In this document: piece after piece, positions 16,928 to 25,577 of the stretch | Numbering within the stretch: position 1 is the stretch's first letter | How the letters are laid out: every line of letters begins with the position of its first letter | Assembly (NCBI GenBank): GCA_934691925.1 | Contig: CAKUTI010000002.1 | Location: 1-64,000, forward strand | DNA: 64,000 nt | Reading direction: 5' to 3' | Source of the DNA: an uncultured Treponema sp. | GTDB taxonomy: Bacteria; Spirochaetota; Spirochaetia; Treponematales; Treponemataceae | The notes under the pieces: model-generated | The model's database searches: none | Told to the model about the DNA's origin: nothing | What the model saw: the letters and a program-made list of their open reading frames with translations, nothing else | Position numbers and translations under genes: made by a program

Positions 16928-18427
16928 ATGTCTAAACCGCTTATCTGTTTGTGTCTTACAGCAAAAACCATGGCTGAGGACTTGGCTTTGATTGAAAAAT
17001 ACCGTGAATATATTGACGTTGCGGAGCTTCGCGCTGACTTTCTTGACGACGATGAGCGGCTCAATATGCGGGAGTTTCCGTCAAAGGCGAAAATTCCGTG
17101 CATTCTGACAATCCGGCGCACTGTTGACGGCGGAGAATATTCTGAAGGCGAGGCTTCACGCACAACGCTTTTTGCCCGCGCTCTCGCGTTTGCCGACGAG
17201 GACAGGACAAAGAATTTCGCCTATGTTGACTTTGAGGAGGATTTCCATGTGCCGAGCCTGCAGGATGCGGCTCTCGCCTACGGAACAAAGATAATCCGCT
17301 CGTTCCACGATATGAAAAATCCAGTCAAGGACATCGCGTCAAAAATCAAGTCGATGAGAATCTCAAAGTTCGAGATTCCAAAAATCGCCTTTATGCCTCA
17401 TTCCTTAAAAGACGTTACAGACTTGTACAACGAGATGCGCTCTTTTTCCGATTCCGACCAGATTGTCTGCGCAATGGGGCCGCTCGGTCTTCCTACAAGA
17501 ATTCTTGCGTCTAAGTTCAACTCTTATCTAAGCTACACTTCTCCGTCTGAGCTTTTGGGAAATCTTCTTGAAATCGGGCACACCGACCCGAAAACGCTTT
17601 GCGAGCTTTACCATTTCCACGAGATTGGCAAAGACACTGCGATTTACGGAATCACAGGCTGGCCGCTCAAAGTGACTTCAAGCCCGAGGCTTCACAACAC
17701 GAGCTTCAAGGAAAACAATATGAATGCGGTCTACATTCCGTTCAAGTCGGAAAGCTCTGACGAGGCGTTCGAGTTCGCAAAGGCAGTCGGAATGAAAGGA
17801 TTCAGCGTTACAGTTCCTCACAAGGAGGCAATCATAAAGCATCTCGACGAGGCAGACAAAAAAGTCTCTGAAATCGAGGCCTGCAACACTGTAATCAACA
17901 GAAACGGAAAATATTTCGGCTACAACACGGACTGCACCGGCTTTGAGAAGGCGCTTGTAGAATTCACAGGGCTTGAAAGCCTTAAGCACAAGAAAGTCGC
18001 GATTATCGGGGCCGGAGGCGCAGCAAAGGCTGTTGCCTATGCGGTCCACGAGCTTGGCGGAAAAGCATGCGTCTTCAACAGGACTGTATCTAAGGCGCGC
18101 GCGCTTGCGGAAAAGTTCGGGTTTGACTTCGACTCGCTTGATGTTGACGCACTTCCAAAACTTAGCAAATTCAACGAGATTATAATCCAGACGACTTCAA
18201 AGGGAATGTCGGCAACAACAGCTCCGTCAGAGGAAAACGACCCGCTCTGGTTCTATGATTTTTCAGGAAGCGAGCTTGTCTACGACATAGTCTACGAGCC
18301 TGAGACCACGCCGATTATGGAGCGCGCGAAAAAAGCGGGCTGCAAAGTCCACAACGGCTACACAATGCTCAAATATCAGGGCGCGGAGCAGTTCAGGCTT
18401 TACAAGGAAGTCTACGAAGATTCGTAA
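16928..18427 (+). CDS. aroDE: Bifunctional 3-dehydroquinate dehydratase / shikimate dehydrogenase
   Basis: A two-enzyme fusion of 499 residues catalysing steps 3 and 4 of the shikimate pathway. Residues 1-225 are type I dehydroquinase, with ELRADFLD (substrate Glu33), His127 (RSFHD) and Schiff-base Lys152 (EIPKIAF). Residues 235-499 are shikimate dehydrogenase, with substrate loop KVTSSPRLHN, catalytic Lys299 (TVPHKE), Asp335 (NTDCTG) and the NADP-binding loop GAGGAAKA (361-368), then FNRTVSKA. The domain order matches the plant and chlamydial fusions (established knowledge); free enzymes are the rule in most bacteria. It is followed 65 bp later by rpiA on the same strand. All catalytic residues are present, so both activities are expected. 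Confidence 0.95.
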   Translation: MSKPLICLCLTAKTMAEDLALIEKYREYIDVAELRADFLDDDERLNMREFPSKAKIPCILTIRRTVDGGEYSEGEASRTTLFARALAFADEDRTKNFAYVDFEEDFHVPSLQDAALAYGTKIIRSFHDMKNPVKDIASKIKSMRISKFEIPKIAFMPHSLKDVTDLYNEMRSFSDSDQIVCAMGPLGLPTRILASKFNSYLSYTSPSELLGNLLEIGHTDPKTLCELYHFHEIGKDTAIYGITGWPLKVTSSPRLHNTSFKENNMNAVYIPFKSESSDEAFEFAKAVGMKGFSVTVPHKEAIIKHLDEADKKVSEIEACNTVINRNGKYFGYNTDCTGFEKALVEFTGLESLKHKKVAIIGAGGAAKAVAYAVHELGGKACVFNRTVSKARALAEKFGFDFDSLDVDALPKLSKFNEIIIQTTSKGMSATTAPSEENDPLWFYDFSGSELVYDIVYEPETTPIMERAKKAGCKVHNGYTMLKYQGAEQFRLYKEVYEDS

Positions 18428-18436
18428 AAAAGCGCG

Positions 18437-18470
18437 CGTCATTGCGAGGAGCGCAGACGACGAAGCAATC
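18437..18470. repeat. Dispersed CGTCATTGCGAGGAGCG repeat
   Basis: GTCATTGCGAGGAGCGCAG through CGACGAAGCAATC, in the aroDE-rpiA gap. It belongs to the same repeat family as 16841-16878 but in the opposite orientation. Confidence 0.55.
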
Positions 18471-18492
18471 AATAAAAAAACAGGAGACATAA

Positions 18493-19209
18493 ATGCTTTC
18501 ACAATCAGAACAAAAAAAACTTGCGGCGACAACCGCGATTGACACGCTCATCGCTCAGGGAAAAATCTTCTCCGGAATGAAAATCGGGCTTGGAACTGGA
18601 AGCACGGCTCTTCCGGCGGTAAAACGTCTTTCAGAAAGAATCGAGGACGGAACTCTAAAGGACATAAAAGCGGTTGTAACCAGCTTCCAGACAGAAAACT
18701 ACTGCAAGGACTTGGGAATTCCAGTCTTCACGCTGAACGACCGCGTTATCGGCGGACACTTGGACTTGGCGATTGACGGCGCGGACGAAATCGACCAGAA
18801 AAACAATCTGATAAAAGGCGGCGGCGCGGCTCTTCTGCTTGAAAAAATCATCGCCTACAATTCTGATTTCTACGCGATTGTCGCTGACGAGTCAAAATCC
18901 GTGGAGACAATGGGAACAAGATTTCCGCTTCCTGTCGAGATAATCGGCGGAGCGCGGCTCGCAGTCGAAAAGCATTTGGAAAAGCTCGGCGCAAAATGCG
19001 TCTTGAGAGAAGGAGTCAAAAAATGCGGACCTGTAATCACCGACAACGGAAACCAGATTCTTGACTGCACTTGGAAAAATCCTGTTGACCCGGCGGAAAT
19101 GGAGAGCGAAATCTCTAAAATCGCAGGCGTTGTTGAAGTCGGATTCTTCACGAAGCTAAAGCCGCTTGCGTTCATCGCGCACGCAGACGGCAAAGTGGAA
19201 ATAAGATAA
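18493..19209 (+). CDS. rpiA: Ribose-5-phosphate isomerase A
   Basis: Interconverts ribose 5-phosphate and ribulose 5-phosphate in the non-oxidative pentose phosphate pathway. At 238 residues it is a normal length. Family motifs are GLGTGSTA, AIDGADEID (catalytic Asp) and KGGGAALLLEKI (catalytic Lys region). The ribosome site is AGGAGA, 6 bases before ATG. The transketolase of the same pathway is at 36500-38467, not adjacent. Confidence 0.96.
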   Translation: MLSQSEQKKLAATTAIDTLIAQGKIFSGMKIGLGTGSTALPAVKRLSERIEDGTLKDIKAVVTSFQTENYCKDLGIPVFTLNDRVIGGHLDLAIDGADEIDQKNNLIKGGGAALLLEKIIAYNSDFYAIVADESKSVETMGTRFPLPVEIIGGARLAVEKHLEKLGAKCVLREGVKKCGPVITDNGNQILDCTWKNPVDPAEMESEISKIAGVVEVGFFTKLKPLAFIAHADGKVEIR

Positions 19210-19269
19210 GGCGCAAAGCAGCAGGCGAATAACGAGAATCAAAGCGAACGCAGTAGAGTTCAGCATAAC

Positions 19270-19311
19270 AAAAAAATCCCCCGAACCGTGAAAAGTTCAG
19301 GGGATTTTTTT
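19270..19311. terminator. Bidirectional terminator rpiA / era
   Basis: AAAAAAATCCCC and GGGGATTTTTTT flank a small GAAC/GTTC inner stem. The A-run and T-run allow termination of rpiA (plus) and era (minus). Confidence 0.85.
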
Positions 19312-19354
19312 GCGATTAAGAATGGCGAGAATTCGTCATTATGCCACACGTTTT

Positions 19355-20287
19355 CTATTTCAGGAGCTTGTCCAGCGTGTTGTCTTTTTGCCGCCAGTTC
19401 TTGTCAACCTTTACCTGCAAGTCAAGCTCAATCTTGTAGTCGAAAATCTCGCGGAGCTTCTCCTCGCTTGCAAGGCGGATTGCCTTTATCATTGAAGCTC
19501 CTTTTCCAATCACGATTCCTTTCTGGCTGTCCTTTTCAACGCACAGAAACGCGCGGCACCACATTTTTGTAGGCGAGCGCATTTCCATGTCGGCAATCTG
19601 AATGTAGACTGCGTGCGGAATCTCCTCTTCAAGGCGGTTGATTGCCTCTCCGCGGATTACCTCGGCGATTCTGAAACCGACATCCTGGTCTGTGTAATAT
19701 TCATCAGGATAAAGATGAGGCTCTTCTTTCGCCATTTCAAAAAGCGCGTCCAGAACCTCATTCACGCCGTTTCCTTCAAGCGCGGACATTTCAACAACGC
19801 GGTTTTCCGGCACTTCAGGAAGCTGCCTTTTCACGAAATTATGCACGTGCACTTTTATAGCGCGCGACTGGTCGCATTTGTTAAGCGCGACAACAACCTT
19901 GTCCTGATGGTCTTTTAGAAGCCCGACAATCAGATTCTCCTCGTCTCCGCAGCTTCTCGTCGCGTCAATTATATAGAGAATCAGGTCAGAGCTTTCGAGC
20001 TGGTCTTTTACGATGTTTCTCATTCTGAGATTCATCTTTTTTTCTGAGTCGTGGTAGCCCGGAGTGTCAACAAAGACGAGCTGGCCTTTTGAGTTGTTCA
20101 CGATTCCGCGGATTGCGTTTCTTGTTGTCTGCGGAATCGGGCTTACAATCGAAACAGGCTCGCCTGCCGCAGTGTTCAGGAATGTTGATTTTCCGGCGGA
20201 AGGTCTGCCGATTATTGTCACAAGAGCGGTTTTTGAGCCGATTTCTTTCTTTTCAGATTCATTTTCTTCGATTTTAGTGTTTTCCAT
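19355..20287 (-). CDS. era: GTPase Era
   Basis: Ribosome-assembly GTPase acting on the 3' end of 16S rRNA. It has 310 residues from ATG 20287; an extension to 20323 has no better ribosome site. G1 is GRPSAGKST (27-35), G3 DTPG (74-77), G4 NKCD (136-139) and G5 SAL. A C-terminal KH domain contains GIVIGKGASMIKAI (about 253-266). The Ser in G1 (GRPSAGKS rather than GRPNVGKS) is a mild variation. It carries a short acidic/lysine-rich N-terminal extension of about 18 residues before the G domain. Confidence 0.95.
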   Translation of the reverse strand: MENTKIEENESEKKEIGSKTALVTIIGRPSAGKSTFLNTAAGEPVSIVSPIPQTTRNAIRGIVNNSKGQLVFVDTPGYHDSEKKMNLRMRNIVKDQLESSDLILYIIDATRSCGDEENLIVGLLKDHQDKVVVALNKCDQSRAIKVHVHNFVKRQLPEVPENRVVEMSALEGNGVNEVLDALFEMAKEEPHLYPDEYYTDQDVGFRIAEVIRGEAINRLEEEIPHAVYIQIADMEMRSPTKMWCRAFLCVEKDSQKGIVIGKGASMIKAIRLASEEKLREIFDYKIELDLQVKVDKNWRQKDNTLDKLLK

Positions 20288-20340
20288 AAAGATGATTGTA
20301 GCGGAATTCAAGGCGATTCTCAAATGGATTTGGATTTTAG

Positions 20341-20435
20341 ATTGCTTCGCCCGGACTTTGTGATTTTTTTCGTCACCCTGAATTTATTTCAGAGTCTGTA
20401 TTATTTATAGATTCCGAAATAAATTCGGAATGACG
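20341..20435. repeat. Cluster of dispersed palindromic repeats
   Basis: Three repeat words lie in the gap between the divergent era and antiporter genes. ATTGCTTCGCCC is at 20341, CACCCTGAATTTATTTCAG at 20373-20392, and GATTCCGAAATAAATTCGG followed by AATGACG at 20410-20435. Each recurs elsewhere in the window. The rest of the gap (to 20558) shows nothing else. Confidence 0.6.
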
Positions 20436-20558
20436 TGCGTTATTTCATCTCGCACAACAAAGTTTTCTTTTTAACCGCAAGCATTTCAACGATATTCACA
20501 TTCTTTCTAAAATTCGCTAGAATTGCCATTCGGTTTTTAACTTTTAAGAGGTAATCAT

Positions 20559-22631
20559 ATGGATATTGTTCTTCTTGTTTTTCAGCTCGCTGTGATTATT
20601 TTCGCAGTGCGGATTTTCGGAAAACTTGCGGCAAAGGCAGGAATTCCGTCAGTTTTGGGAGAGCTGATTGCGGGAATCATAATCGGGCCATACGCGCTCG
20701 GACAGATTCATCTTCCCGGCTTTCCGAACGGTCTTTTTCCTCTCAATTCGGAATCAATGGCCGTCATGCCTGAGCTTTACGCGGTCTCGCAGATTGCTTC
20801 AATTATTTTGCTTTTCACTTCGGGACTCGAGACAGACTTGTCGCTTTTCCTTAAATATTCGGTTTCAGGCGGAATCATCGGTCTGGGCGGAGTTGTGGTC
20901 TCGTTCTTGCTCGGAGATTTCTGTGCGATGGAAATCATAAAGGCAGTTCCGGGAATCGCCCCCTGCACAGGATTTTTTGACAACCGCTGCCTTTTCCTCG
21001 GAATCATGTCAACTGCGACATCAGTCGGAATCACGGCGCGAATTCTTTCAGACAAGAAAAAAATGGATTCTCCTGAGGGAGTCACAATTCTTGCGGCGGC
21101 GGTTTTTGACGATGTTCTCGGAATCATTCTTCTTGCAGTTGTAATGGGAATTGTGTCTGCAACAAACGGCGGAGCTGCCCTTTCAGGAAGCGCAATCGGT
21201 CTTATCGGGCTAAAAGCGATTGGAATCTGGCTTATCGCGACAGTTGTGATGATTCTTCTTGCAAAGAAAATCGCGAAATTCGTCCGTCTTTTCGGCGGAA
21301 CTTACGATTTTTCAATCGCCGCGCTTGGTGTCGCGCTTCTTCTCGCAGGATTTTTTGAGAAGCAGAGCCTCGCGATGATTATCGGAGCTTACACGACAGG
21401 ACTCGCGCTTTCACGCACAGACATTGCGCCAGTAATTCAGGAGCGTCTGCATGGGCTTTACAAATTCTTCGTTCCGATTTTCTTTGCAGTAACAGGAATG
21501 AGCGTGAACGTTACCCAGCTTTTCAACCGCGAGGTCCTGATTTGCGGCGGAATCTACACGCTTTGCGCAGTGGCGGCAAAAGTAATAGGCTGCGGCGGTC
21601 CTGCCCTCGCTCTCGGATTCAACCTTAAAGGCGGACTTAGAATAGGAACAGGAATGATTCCACGCGGAGAAGTCGCGCTTATCATCGCCGGAATCGGACT
21701 TTCAGCCGGAATCATCGACCAGAAGATTTTCGGAATCGTTATTCTGATGACTCTTCTCACAACTTTGGTGGCGCCTCCGCTTCTCTCGTTCTCCTTGAAG
21801 ATTAAAGGACGCGGAACACGCAAGGAGACAAAAACTTCTCAAAGTCAGCAGTTTGAATGGGATTTCAAAAATGCGGAAATCGCGCGGCTCGTTGTGGATA
21901 TGTTTTTGCGCGACTTGCGCGCGGAAGGCTTCTATGTTCAGATGATGGACATAAACTCAGGAATTTCGCAGGCAAGACGAAGCAACACTTCATATTCAAT
22001 CCATCTTGACGAAAGCATTCTTAGAATAGACACAGAAGAAGCCGACATGGGATTTATCAAGGGCGAAATCTACGAGATTATGCTCCGCCTGAACAACTCG
22101 CTTTCTTCTTTGTCCGCATTGAAAAACGCGGAAACTTTGCAGCACGAGTTTGTAAGCCCTGAGAACAGAGTCACAAATTCAATCTCGAAGTTCCTGAATC
22201 CTAAGTGCATTTCATGCAGCCTTAAAGGAAACACAAAAGACGAGATTCTAAGCGAGATGGTCAATCTTCTTTCGAATTCCGGCAAGGTCAAGGACAAGGC
22301 GAAAATTCTTGAGGAAATCAACGCGAGAGAAAAAGTCATGTCAACTGGAATCGAAAAGGGAATCGCTTTTCCTCACGTGCGGAGCCACGAGGTTTCAGAA
22401 GTCTGCGTTGCAATCGGAATCAAGAAGGACGGAGTTGACTTTAAGTCGCTCGACGGCCAGCCGTCAAAAATCTTCGTGATGATTGTCTCTCCAGACGCCG
22501 ACTCGTCGCCTCTGATGCGTGTAATGGCGGCTTTCTCGGGCGCGCTCATGCACATAGAAATCAAGGCGAAACTTCTGACTGCAAAAACGCCGGAAGAAGT
22601 AATAGACATTCTAAAAGAAGCGAAAAAATAA
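20559..22631 (+). CDS. Cation/proton antiporter (CPA2) fused to a PTS EIIA domain
   Basis: A 690-residue fusion. Residues 1-410 are a CPA2/KefB-type exchanger with about 12 hydrophobic segments, GELIAGIIIGPYALG, and the ion-site region AAVFDDVLGIILL. About 430-520 is a cytosolic connector. Residues 545-690 are a fructose/Ntr-type EIIA domain, with the likely phospho-acceptor His606 in GIAFPHVRS and TGIEKG before it. The architecture suggests ion exchange controlled by the phosphorylation state of the phosphotransferase system (inference). RBS AGAGG precedes ATG. A terminator follows, then a 22-bp repeat array. The ion specificity (Na+ or K+) cannot be read from the sequence. Confidence 0.88.
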   Translation: MDIVLLVFQLAVIIFAVRIFGKLAAKAGIPSVLGELIAGIIIGPYALGQIHLPGFPNGLFPLNSESMAVMPELYAVSQIASIILLFTSGLETDLSLFLKYSVSGGIIGLGGVVVSFLLGDFCAMEIIKAVPGIAPCTGFFDNRCLFLGIMSTATSVGITARILSDKKKMDSPEGVTILAAAVFDDVLGIILLAVVMGIVSATNGGAALSGSAIGLIGLKAIGIWLIATVVMILLAKKIAKFVRLFGGTYDFSIAALGVALLLAGFFEKQSLAMIIGAYTTGLALSRTDIAPVIQERLHGLYKFFVPIFFAVTGMSVNVTQLFNREVLICGGIYTLCAVAAKVIGCGGPALALGFNLKGGLRIGTGMIPRGEVALIIAGIGLSAGIIDQKIFGIVILMTLLTTLVAPPLLSFSLKIKGRGTRKETKTSQSQQFEWDFKNAEIARLVVDMFLRDLRAEGFYVQMMDINSGISQARRSNTSYSIHLDESILRIDTEEADMGFIKGEIYEIMLRLNNSLSSLSALKNAETLQHEFVSPENRVTNSISKFLNPKCISCSLKGNTKDEILSEMVNLLSNSGKVKDKAKILEEINAREKVMSTGIEKGIAFPHVRSHEVSEVCVAIGIKKDGVDFKSLDGQPSKIFVMIVSPDADSSPLMRVMAAFSGALMHIEIKAKLLTAKTPEEVIDILKEAKK

Positions 22632-22644
22632 TATTTGAATATGC

Positions 22645-22698
22645 GGCGGTTTCAAAAGCTGGCAAGTTTTTTCCAGCAGATTGAAGCCGCCGTTTTTT
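22645..22698 (+). terminator. Terminator of the antiporter gene
   Basis: GGCGGTTTCAA (22645-22655) pairs with TTGAAGCCGCC (22681-22691, one G-U). A CTGG/CCAG inner stem lies between the arms, and GTTTTTT follows. Confidence 0.85.
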
Positions 22699-22721
22699 AG
22701 GGCTGTGAAGCTCGCTCCATT

Positions 22722-22897
22722 AGCCATGCTTCCTAAAAATCAAAGGAATACTTCCTAAGAGCTAAAGGAATACTTCCTAAGAGCCGAAGGTATACTTCCT
22801 AAGGACTGAAGGAATACTTCCTTAGGGTCTTAGGAAGCCTTACTTCAGTCCTTAGGTATGCTTCCTAAAGGCCGAAGGTATGCTTCCTTTAGTTTTA
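22722..22897. repeat. 22-bp tandem repeat array A (8 units)
   Basis: Eight units with an exact 22-bp period start at 22722, 22744, 22766, 22788, 22810, 22832, 22854 and 22876. The core is AGGWATRCTTCCT, itself a near-palindrome (AGGAA/TTCCT), followed by a 9-bp linker such as AAGAGCTAA or TCAGTCCTT. The array ends in TTAGTTTT. It fills most of the 340-bp gap before pepT and is not coding, since 22 is not a multiple of 3 and no frame is open. A relative lies at 55889-56020. Confidence 0.9.
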
Positions 22898-22971
22898 AAT
22901 TGCGCGCCGCATTATTTTTAAAGCTTTTGCCCTCTATTCTCTAAACCGCGCTTTTATCTTAAAATACGGAT

Positions 22972-24231
22972 ATGTCATTTTTATCAGAAAAAGAAACCGA
23001 CGGCGTTTTGGACCGTTTTTTGTCATACGTCAAAATCTGGACAACTTCGGACTCAGAAAGCGCCGACAAGGGAATCCAGCCTTCAACAAACCGGCAGTTT
23101 GATTTTGCGACCCTTCTTAAAAATCAGCTTGAATCTCTTGGACTTGAAAATGTCCAGATTACGGAGCACTGCTACGTCTACGGATTTTTGAAAGCGACTC
23201 CTAAAATGGCGGAAAAAGCTCCGCTTTGCCTTCTTGCGCATATGGACACGGTGGAGGAAGTCTCGGGCGAGAATGTGAACGCGATTGTGGAATTCGGCTA
23301 CGACGGAAGAAAAATCGATTTGGAATACAACTCCTCGCTGAATCCTGAAAACGATGAATTTTTGGCACTCGCAGGAAAAAACAGAGAGACGATAATCCGC
23401 ACAGACGGAAAAACCTTGCTCGGCGCGGACGACAAGGCTGGAGTCACGGCGATTATGGCGGCTCTTGAATATTTTCACAATCATAATGAAATCGAGCATC
23501 AGGCAATCGAAGTGATTTTTTCTCCTGACGAGGAGACAGGGCACGGAATGGACAACGTTCCGCTCAATCTCCTAAAGTCAAAATACGCATACACTGTTGA
23601 CGGCGGTCACATCGGCGAGCTTGAAACGGAATGCTTCAACGCGGTCGGCTCGGTTATTGAATTCACTGGAGTTTCAACGCACACAGGCTCGGCGCGCGGA
23701 AAGCTTGTGAATGCGAATACAATGGCTTCGTCATTTGTAGCGAATCTTCCACGGCAGATATCTCCTGAAACAACAGACGGCTACGAAGGATTTATCGCTC
23801 CGATGTCTATTGAAGGAACAATTGAAAGCGCGAAAGTCTCGCTGATTCTACGCGACTTTACAAAAGACGGAATCGAGGCGAAAAAGGCTATTGTGGACAA
23901 GATTGCAGAAGCGGCTGCGGCAAGTTTCGGCGGAAAAGTGAAGACAACTCACACGCAGCAATATCTCAATATGAAAGACGGTCTGGATAAAAATCCGGAA
24001 GTCGTCAAGAATCTTGTTGCGGCGTACAAAAAAGCCGGAGTTGAGCCAGTTCTAGTTCCAATCAGAGGCGGCACAGACGGCTCAAGGCTCACAGAAATGG
24101 GAATTCCAACGCCGAACATTTTCACCGGCGGACACAACTATCATTCACGAAACGAATGGTGCTCGCTGAACCAGATGTGCAAGGTCGTTGAGATTCTGGT
24201 CAATTTGACTTCGGAGAAAACTGATGCATAA
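22972..24231 (+). CDS. pepT: Peptidase T (tripeptide aminopeptidase, M20B)
   Basis: A cytosolic di-zinc aminopeptidase that removes the N-terminal residue of tripeptides. It has 419 residues. The zinc and catalytic residues of the M20 family are visible: His90 and Asp92 (LLAHMDTV), bridging Asp153 (LLGADDKAG), Glu187/Glu188 (SPDEETG), Asp210 (YTVDGG) and a C-terminal His (GGHNYHSRNEW). Its end overlaps the murA start by 8 bp, so the two are translated from one transcript. The 22-bp array lies upstream. Confidence 0.95.
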   Translation: MSFLSEKETDGVLDRFLSYVKIWTTSDSESADKGIQPSTNRQFDFATLLKNQLESLGLENVQITEHCYVYGFLKATPKMAEKAPLCLLAHMDTVEEVSGENVNAIVEFGYDGRKIDLEYNSSLNPENDEFLALAGKNRETIIRTDGKTLLGADDKAGVTAIMAALEYFHNHNEIEHQAIEVIFSPDEETGHGMDNVPLNLLKSKYAYTVDGGHIGELETECFNAVGSVIEFTGVSTHTGSARGKLVNANTMASSFVANLPRQISPETTDGYEGFIAPMSIEGTIESAKVSLILRDFTKDGIEAKKAIVDKIAEAAAASFGGKVKTTHTQQYLNMKDGLDKNPEVVKNLVAAYKKAGVEPVLVPIRGGTDGSRLTEMGIPTPNIFTGGHNYHSRNEWCSLNQMCKVVEILVNLTSEKTDA

Positions 24232-25510
24232 ATACAAAATTGAAGGCGGAATTCCAATCCGCGGAACAATCGCCGCAAGCGGAAACAAGAATGCGGCTCT
24301 TCCTTGCATTGCGGCCTGCCTTTTGACAGAAGAGCCGGTTATTTTGCGGAACATTCCAAGCATTGAAGACACAAATGTAATGCTTTTGATTTTGCAGTCG
24401 CTCGGAGCTTCGGTTGAAAGAATCGGGCTTCACGCGTGGAAAATCTGCACGGCGAACGTGAACCGCTCGGATATTCCGGCGGAGCTTAGCAAAAAAATCC
24501 GGGCTTCGATTCTCTTTGCAGGGCCGCTTGTCGCGCGCACTGGAAAAGCGATAATGCCGCCGCCGGGCGGAGACGTAATCGGAAGACGGCGCGTTGACAC
24601 GCACTTTCTTGCATTGCAGGAGCTTGGAGCTAGAATCGAGACAGACGGAGCTTTTATCTTCTCTGCGAACAAGCTTGCAGGCGCGGATATTTTTCTTGAC
24701 GAGACTTCCGTAACTGCCACAGAAAATGCGGTGATGGCGGCAGTTCTTGCGGAAGGGCACACGACAATCACGAATGCGGCGAGCGAGCCTCATGTTCAGG
24801 ACTTGTGCGAGATGCTAGTTTCTATGGGCGCGAAAATCTCAGGAACAGGAAGCAACATTCTGAATATTGACGGCGTGAAAAAGCTCCGCGGAACAGACTT
24901 TTCAATCGGTCCGGACTTCATGGAAATCGGCTCTTACATCGGGCTTGCGGCTGCCACAAAAGGCTCAATCACAATCACGGGAGTGCGCCCAAAAGAGCTT
25001 CGTCCTCTAAAAGTCTCGTTCTCAAAGCTCGGAATCAGTTGGATTATCGACGGCGACAAGCTCACAGTTCCAGTCGGGCAGGAGCTAAAAGTGAATCAGG
25101 ACTTGGGCGGAATGATTCCAAAGATTGACGATTCCCCGTGGCCGGGATTTCCGCCGGACTTGACATCGATTATGACCGTTGTCGCGACGCAGGTTGAAGG
25201 CACAGTCTTAATCTTCGAGAAAATGTTTGAAAGCCGCATGTTCTTTGTTGACAAGCTCATAAGCATGGGCGCGAGAATCACGCTTTGCGACCCTCACCGG
25301 GCTGTTGTCTCAGGACCGAGCGTTCTTCACGGCGACAAGCTTGTCTCGCCTGACGTCCGCGCGGGAATGGCTATGGTGATTGCGGCACTTGCGGCGCACG
25401 GCGAAAGCACAATCTCAAACGTCTATCAGATTGAAAGAGGCTACGAGCTTCTCGTTGAAAAGCTGATGTCTTTGGGAGCGCACATCGAGCGCGTCGAAAT
25501 TGAAGACTAA
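24224..25510 (+). CDS. murA: UDP-N-acetylglucosamine 1-carboxyvinyltransferase
   Basis: Adds enolpyruvate from PEP to UDP-GlcNAc, the first committed step of peptidoglycan synthesis. It has 428 residues. The N-terminal block ASGNKNAALP carries the conserved Lys22/Asn23. The active-site loop reads PPPGGDVIG, with Asp117 where E. coli MurA has the Cys115 that fosfomycin alkylates. Asp at this place is known from Mycobacterium, Chlamydia and Borrelia enzymes and makes them fosfomycin-insensitive (family knowledge). It overlaps pepT by 8 bp. A bidirectional hairpin follows. Confidence 0.97.
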   Translation: MHKYKIEGGIPIRGTIAASGNKNAALPCIAACLLTEEPVILRNIPSIEDTNVMLLILQSLGASVERIGLHAWKICTANVNRSDIPAELSKKIRASILFAGPLVARTGKAIMPPPGGDVIGRRRVDTHFLALQELGARIETDGAFIFSANKLAGADIFLDETSVTATENAVMAAVLAEGHTTITNAASEPHVQDLCEMLVSMGAKISGTGSNILNIDGVKKLRGTDFSIGPDFMEIGSYIGLAAATKGSITITGVRPKELRPLKVSFSKLGISWIIDGDKLTVPVGQELKVNQDLGGMIPKIDDSPWPGFPPDLTSIMTVVATQVEGTVLIFEKMFESRMFFVDKLISMGARITLCDPHRAVVSGPSVLHGDKLVSPDVRAGMAMVIAALAAHGESTISNVYQIERGYELLVEKLMSLGAHIERVEIED

Positions 25511-25518
25511 TAAAAAAG

Positions 25519-25557
25519 TAAAGCCGCCCCTAAGTTTTCGACACGAGGACGGCTTTA
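25519..25557. terminator. Possible bidirectional terminator
   Basis: TAAAGCCG (25519-25526) pairs with CGGCTTTA (25550-25557) between convergent murA and the 25578 gene. It is flanked by an A-run and by AAAATCAAAAATT. The loop is long, so confidence is moderate. Confidence 0.55.
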
Positions 25558-25577
25558 AAATCAAAAATTGCTAATCT

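Noticed and set aside
22722-22897. CRISPR array
   Set aside because: The spacing between cores is a 9-bp semi-conserved linker, not unique 30-bp spacers. No cas genes are near. The array is a plain 22-bp tandem repeat.
24200-24793. 197-codon minus-strand frame in murA
   Set aside because: Antisense shadow of murA with Arg/Cys/His-rich composition and no motif.
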